Source of the DNA: an uncultured Oscillospiraceae bacterium
GTDB lineage: Bacteria > Bacillota > Clostridia > Oscillospirales > Ruminococcaceae
Direction of reading: 5' to 3'
NCBI GenBank assembly: GCA_900555435.1
Contig: USLH01000041.1
Span: forward strand, 1 to 16,703
Length of the DNA stretch: 16,703 bases
The position numbers and the translations under genes were made by a program. The notes below the pieces were generated by a model. It was not told the origin of the DNA. It was given only the letters and a program-made list of their open reading frames with translations, and did not search any database. Shown piece by piece: positions 13,772-16,703 of this stretch. How positions within the stretch are numbered: position 1 is the first letter of the stretch; every line of letters begins with the position of its first letter.

Positions 13772-14974
13772 ATGGCAAGCCGTCAGGACGGCGTCACGCA
13801 GCTGTATGATCTCCCGCAGGGCGGAGGACCGGAGCGGCTGCCGCAGCCGGAAAAAACAAAGGATAAAGTCCTGCTTGACGAGCGCGGACTGCTGGATCTG
13901 CCGTTTCTGGCGCTGACGGTCCTGCTCGTGCTCATCGGCGTGATCATGGTCTTCTCGGCCTCCTACGCCCGCGCGTACTACCTGACCGGCAACTCGACCT
14001 ACTATTTTGCCCGCCAGGCCATCTTCGCCGTCGCCGGGATCGCCGGCATGCTCTTTGTCAGCCGGCTCAACTATCAGCTCTGGCGCAGCGCCTCGTTCAT
14101 CATCCTGCTGGTCTCGGTGTTTTTCCTCATGCTCGTGCCGATCATCGGCTCCACGGCCAACGGCGCCAAGCGCTGGATCGAGGTCGCGGGCATCCGCTTC
14201 CAGCCCTCCGAGCTGGCGAAGATCGCCATCATCATGACCTTCTCCGCCCTCATCTCCACCTACCGCGACAAAATGCGGACCTTCCGCTACGGCATCCTGC
14301 CGTTCGTCGTCATCATGGTCGTCCTGTGCGGCCTGGTCGCGCTCGAGCGTCATTTCTCCTGCATCCTCATCATGCTGCTCCTCGCGGCCGCCATGCTGTT
14401 CCTCGGCGGCGTGCAGCTCAAATGGTTCGCCCTCGGCGGCATCGCCGTCGGCCTGTTCGCCTTCATCTATCTCAAAACGCAGGGCTATGCCGGCAGCCGC
14501 ATCACTGCCTGGCGTGACCCGGCCTCCGACCCAACGGACAACGGCTATCAGATCCTTCAGTCGCTCTACGCCATCGGCTCCGGCGGCCTCATGGGCCTCG
14601 GCCTCGGCAAGAGCCGCCAGAAATATCTGTACTTACCCGAGGAGCACAACGACTACATTTTCCCCATCCTCTGCGAGGAGCTGGGCTTTGTCGGCGCGGT
14701 CGTCGTGATCCTGCTCTTTATTCTTCTCATCGTGCGCGGCTATTATATCGCCATGCACGCGCGTGACCGCTTCGGCGCGCTGCTCGCCGCGGGGATCTCC
14801 ACGCATTTTGCGCTGCAGACCTTCCTCAACATCGGCGTCGTCACGAATTTCCTCCCGGCCACCGGCATTTCGCTCCCGTTCTTCTCCTATGGCGGCACGG
14901 CGCTGCTCATGCAGCTGTTTGAGGCCGGTATCGTCCTGGCCGTGTCCCGGCAGAACGACAATAAACTCCTGTAA
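13772..14974 (+). CDS. ftsW: FtsW, septal peptidoglycan glycosyltransferase (SEDS family)
   Basis: FtsW polymerises lipid II into glycan strands at the division site together with its class B PBP. The 400-residue polytopic protein has a cytoplasmic N-terminus of about 42 residues and about ten membrane helices. Seen SEDS motifs: FSASYARAYY (61-70), NGAKRWI (130-136), FQPSELAKI (143-151), GLGLGKSRQKYLYLPE (275-290), HNDYIF with the probable catalytic aspartate D294, and the final NIGVVTNFLPATGISLPFFS block with YGGTALL. FtsW rather than RodA is inferred from its place in the dcw cluster. ATG 13772 has AAAGGAG about 9 bases upstream. murD, normally between mraY and ftsW, is absent; only 31 bases separate mraY and ftsW. 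Confidence 0.93.
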   Translation: MASRQDGVTQLYDLPQGGGPERLPQPEKTKDKVLLDERGLLDLPFLALTVLLVLIGVIMVFSASYARAYYLTGNSTYYFARQAIFAVAGIAGMLFVSRLNYQLWRSASFIILLVSVFFLMLVPIIGSTANGAKRWIEVAGIRFQPSELAKIAIIMTFSALISTYRDKMRTFRYGILPFVVIMVVLCGLVALERHFSCILIMLLLAAAMLFLGGVQLKWFALGGIAVGLFAFIYLKTQGYAGSRITAWRDPASDPTDNGYQILQSLYAIGSGGLMGLGLGKSRQKYLYLPEEHNDYIFPILCEELGFVGAVVVILLFILLIVRGYYIAMHARDRFGALLAAGISTHFALQTFLNIGVVTNFLPATGISLPFFSYGGTALLMQLFEAGIVLAVSRQNDNKLL

Positions 14975-14992
14975 AGCAAAAGGGGAGAGCCT

Positions 14993-16117
14993 ATGAACAT
15001 CGTCTTTACCTGCGGCGGCACCGGCGGACATATCTATCCCGCCATCGCGGTCGCCCGCATGTTCCGCGAGCGCCAGCCGGACTGCAGGATCCTCTTCATC
15101 GGCGCGGAGGACGGCATGGAAAACAAGCTCGTCCCGCGCGAGGGCTTCGAGCTGCAGACCGTGCAGATCTCCAACTACCAGCGAAAGCTGACCCCCGCCG
15201 CCATCTGGCACAATCTCGTGACCGTGCAGCGCATGTCCGCGACGTTTGCCAAAACGAAGCGCATCCTGAAGGACTTCCAGCCCGACGTCATCGTCGGCAC
15301 CGGCGGCTACGCCAGCTTCCCCGCGCTCAAGATGGGCGCGAAGCTCGGCATCCCCACCTGCGTGCATGAGTCGAACGCCGTCCCGGGCCTCACCACGAAG
15401 CTCGTCGCGCGCACGGCCAGCCGCATCATGGTCTCCTTCGACGCCAGCCGCCAGCACTATCCCGACCCCGAAAAGGTCCTCCTGACCGGCACGCCCGTGC
15501 GGGAGGAATTCCTCTACGCCAAACGCCAGCAGGCCCGACAGGCGCTCGGCCTCGGCGACGAGCCCTTGATCGTCTCGTGCTGGGGCAGCCTCGGCGCGCG
15601 GGAGATGAACAAGAAGATCGCGCAGTTCATGCGCTGCGAATGCGAAGACGGTACGCCCTTCCATCACATCCACGCCACCGGCTCCTTCGGCTGGCGCTGG
15701 ATGCCGGACTACGTCAAAGAGCAGGGCGTCGACCTTGCCGCGCACCCGGCGCTGGACATGCGGGAATATATCTATGACATGCCGCAGGTGCTCGCCGCGG
15801 CGGACCTCATCATCTGCCGCGCAGGCGCGGCGACCATTGCCGAGGTCTGCGCCAGCGGCACGCCCTGCATCATGGTGCCGAGCCCGAACGTGACCGGCAA
15901 CCATCAGGAAAAGAACGCCCGCGTGCTCGAAGACGCGGGCGCGGCCGCCGTCGTCCGCGAAGCGGACTGCGACGGCAGAAGCCTCTACGAGACCGCAAAG
16001 GCGATCCTCTCGGATCCCGAGCGGACCGGCGGCATGCGCACCGCCGCCCGCGGCATGGCCGTGGTCGACGCGGCCGAGCGCATCTACCAGACCGCGATCG
16101 AGCTCGCCCGGGGCTGA
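14993..16117 (+). CDS. murG: MurG, lipid I N-acetylglucosaminyltransferase
   Basis: MurG adds GlcNAc from UDP-GlcNAc to lipid I, giving lipid II, at the inner membrane face. The 374-residue GT-B protein has the glycine-rich loop CGGTGGHIYPA (7-17), VGTGGYASFPALKMG (101-115), HESNAVPGLTTK (125-136), a second Rossmann loop WGSLGARE (197-204; many homologues have GGS), and the sugar-nucleotide block ICRAGAATIAE (274-284) with PSPNVTGNHQEKNA (296-309). ATG 14993 follows AGGGGAGAG and lies 18 bases after ftsW. Third positions are C-rich: arginine is CGC in most cases, unlike genes left of 13,740. Confidence 0.96.
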   Translation: MNIVFTCGGTGGHIYPAIAVARMFRERQPDCRILFIGAEDGMENKLVPREGFELQTVQISNYQRKLTPAAIWHNLVTVQRMSATFAKTKRILKDFQPDVIVGTGGYASFPALKMGAKLGIPTCVHESNAVPGLTTKLVARTASRIMVSFDASRQHYPDPEKVLLTGTPVREEFLYAKRQQARQALGLGDEPLIVSCWGSLGAREMNKKIAQFMRCECEDGTPFHHIHATGSFGWRWMPDYVKEQGVDLAAHPALDMREYIYDMPQVLAAADLIICRAGAATIAEVCASGTPCIMVPSPNVTGNHQEKNARVLEDAGAAAVVREADCDGRSLYETAKAILSDPERTGGMRTAARGMAVVDAAERIYQTAIELARG

Positions 16118-16177
16118 CACGAAGCGCCTCCGGCGCGCATAGGATGGGCAAAATCCAAGGTATGAAGGAGAATGCCC

Positions 16178-16703
16178 ATGCCAGCAGCGCTGCTCGTTTC
16201 CAAGTCGCCGCCGCTCTGCGGCGAGCTGACGGTCCACGGTGCGAAAAACAGCGTCCTGCCCATCCTGGCCGCGACGCTGCTATGCAGGACGCCCTGCGTC
16301 CTGCATAACTGCCCCGATATCCTCGACGTGACCCACACGCTGCAGATCCTGCGCCATCTCGGCTGCAGCTGCGAGCGCAGCGGCTCGACCCTTTCCATAG
16401 ATCCGCGCGGCTTTGCGGAAAACGCCGTCCCACCGGCGCTCGCAGGCTCCATGCGCGCCTCGAGCCTCTTTCTCGGCGCGCTCCTGGCCCGGACCGGGGC
16501 GGCCGCGCTGACGCTTCCGGGCGGCTGCCCCATCGGCGCGCGCCCCATCGACTATCACCTGCAGGCATTCCGCGCTCTCGGCGCGTCCGCCGAAGAAGAA
16601 GGCGGGACTGTCCGCTGCCGGGCGGACCGGCTGCACGGCGCGCGCCTCCGCCTGCCCGGCCCCAGCGTCGGCGCGACGGAAAACGCCATGCTGGCTGCCC
16701 TTG
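16178..16703 (+). CDS. murA: MurA, UDP-GlcNAc enolpyruvyl transferase, N-terminal part (cut by window end)
   Basis: MurA transfers enolpyruvate from phosphoenolpyruvate to UDP-GlcNAc, the first committed step of peptidoglycan synthesis. The 175 visible residues show GELTVHGAKNSVLPILAATL with the active-site lysine at K23, MRASSLFLGALLAR (92-105), and LPGGCPIGARPID (113-125) with the catalytic cysteine C117; having Cys rather than Asp here predicts sensitivity to fosfomycin. The last visible block PSVGATENAMLAAL is also conserved. Start at ATG 16178, seven bases after AAGGAG (16165-16170), is preferred over the ATG at 16172, which is in frame but too near the ribosome site. It lies about 60 bases behind murG and keeps the CGC-rich codon pattern. 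No stop is present because the window ends. Confidence 0.95.
   Translation, partial: MPAALLVSKSPPLCGELTVHGAKNSVLPILAATLLCRTPCVLHNCPDILDVTHTLQILRHLGCSCERSGSTLSIDPRGFAENAVPPALAGSMRASSLFLGALLARTGAAALTLPGGCPIGARPIDYHLQAFRALGASAEEEGGTVRCRADRLHGARLRLPGPSVGATENAMLAAL

Larger units (their letters stand above)
13741..16703. other. Segment with shifted codon use (ftsW-murG-murA)
   Basis: From about the mraY/ftsW gap to the window end, codon choice changes. By hand count arginine is CGG about 20 of 24 times in murF and 3 of 4 in mraY, but CGC about 12 of 20 in ftsW and 18 of about 27 in murG. Glycine shifts from GGG/GGA towards GGC and leucine towards CTC. The first 40 or so codons of ftsW are mixed, so the border lies roughly within 13,740-13,900. 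Cause unknown: recombination, transfer, or an assembly join. Confidence 0.8.

Noticed and set aside
14633..16237. Minus-strand open frame of 534 codons opposite ftsW, murG and the start of murA
   Set aside because: It is a shadow created by GC-rich third codon positions of clear plus-strand genes; its product is low in complexity and has no recognisable motif.
15870..16636. Long minus-strand frames opposite murG and murA
   Set aside because: Arg/Ala/Gly-rich translations without motifs, fully opposite conserved MurG and MurA residues.
1..16703. Mobile element, CRISPR array, tRNA or rRNA
   Set aside because: No regularly spaced repeats, transposase or integrase motifs, terminal inverted repeats, or tRNA/rRNA signatures were seen on either strand.

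Overview
The window is a chromosomal segment from a low-to-moderate GC-skewed Gram-positive of the class Clostridia, most like the Oscillospiraceae/Ruminococcaceae group. That placement rests on the division and cell wall (dcw) gene order starting with mraZ, a MurE with the DNPR signature of meso-diaminopimelate ligases, a YlmC/YmxH PRC-barrel protein, a PASTA-bearing class B penicillin-binding protein, and consensus sigma-A-like promoters with strong purine-rich ribosome binding sites. I have no database search, so the family-level placement is inference.

Layout. (1) Positions 1-320, minus strand: the N-terminus of SecA, cut by the window edge at its Walker A motif, with a good promoter (419-447) and a leader that can fold into two adjacent hairpins. 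(2) 321-725: no gene, but two promoters pointing outward and several hairpins. (3) 726-2241, plus strand: a short operon of a small five-cysteine protein, an RluA/RluD-type pseudouridine synthase whose best start looks like ATC, and a YlmC/YmxH-type protein, closed by a very strong bidirectional terminator (2247-2290). (4) 2311-4588, minus strand: an ABC exporter made of an ATPase followed by a permease that is broken by a one-base frameshift near 2950. (5) 4774-5253, plus strand: the mechanosensitive channel MscL, divergent from the exporter and closed by its own terminator. (6) 5429-16703, plus strand: the dcw cluster mraZ-rsmH-ftsL-pbp-murE-murF-mraY-ftsW-murG-murA (the last cut by the window end), from one clear promoter carrying 10-bp-phased RTGGT-type repeats that look like the MraZ operator.

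How they work together. MurE, MurF, MraY and MurG build lipid II from UDP-MurNAc precursors; MurA makes the first committed precursor; FtsW polymerises and the class B PBP crosslinks at the septum, with FtsL as their scaffold and regulator. MraZ is the cluster's autorepressor and RsmH a 16S rRNA methyltransferase. MurD is absent from its usual place between mraY and ftsW.

The most notable signal is not a new gene but a sharp change in codon use at the mraY/ftsW boundary (about 13,740-13,900): arginine is mostly CGG to the left and mostly CGC to the right. This means either a recombination or transfer joint inside the dcw cluster or a chimeric assembly. I found no phage, CRISPR, insertion sequence, tRNA or rRNA, and nothing that I would call a wholly undescribed system; the remaining findings are regulatory structures and gene-start or frameshift questions.
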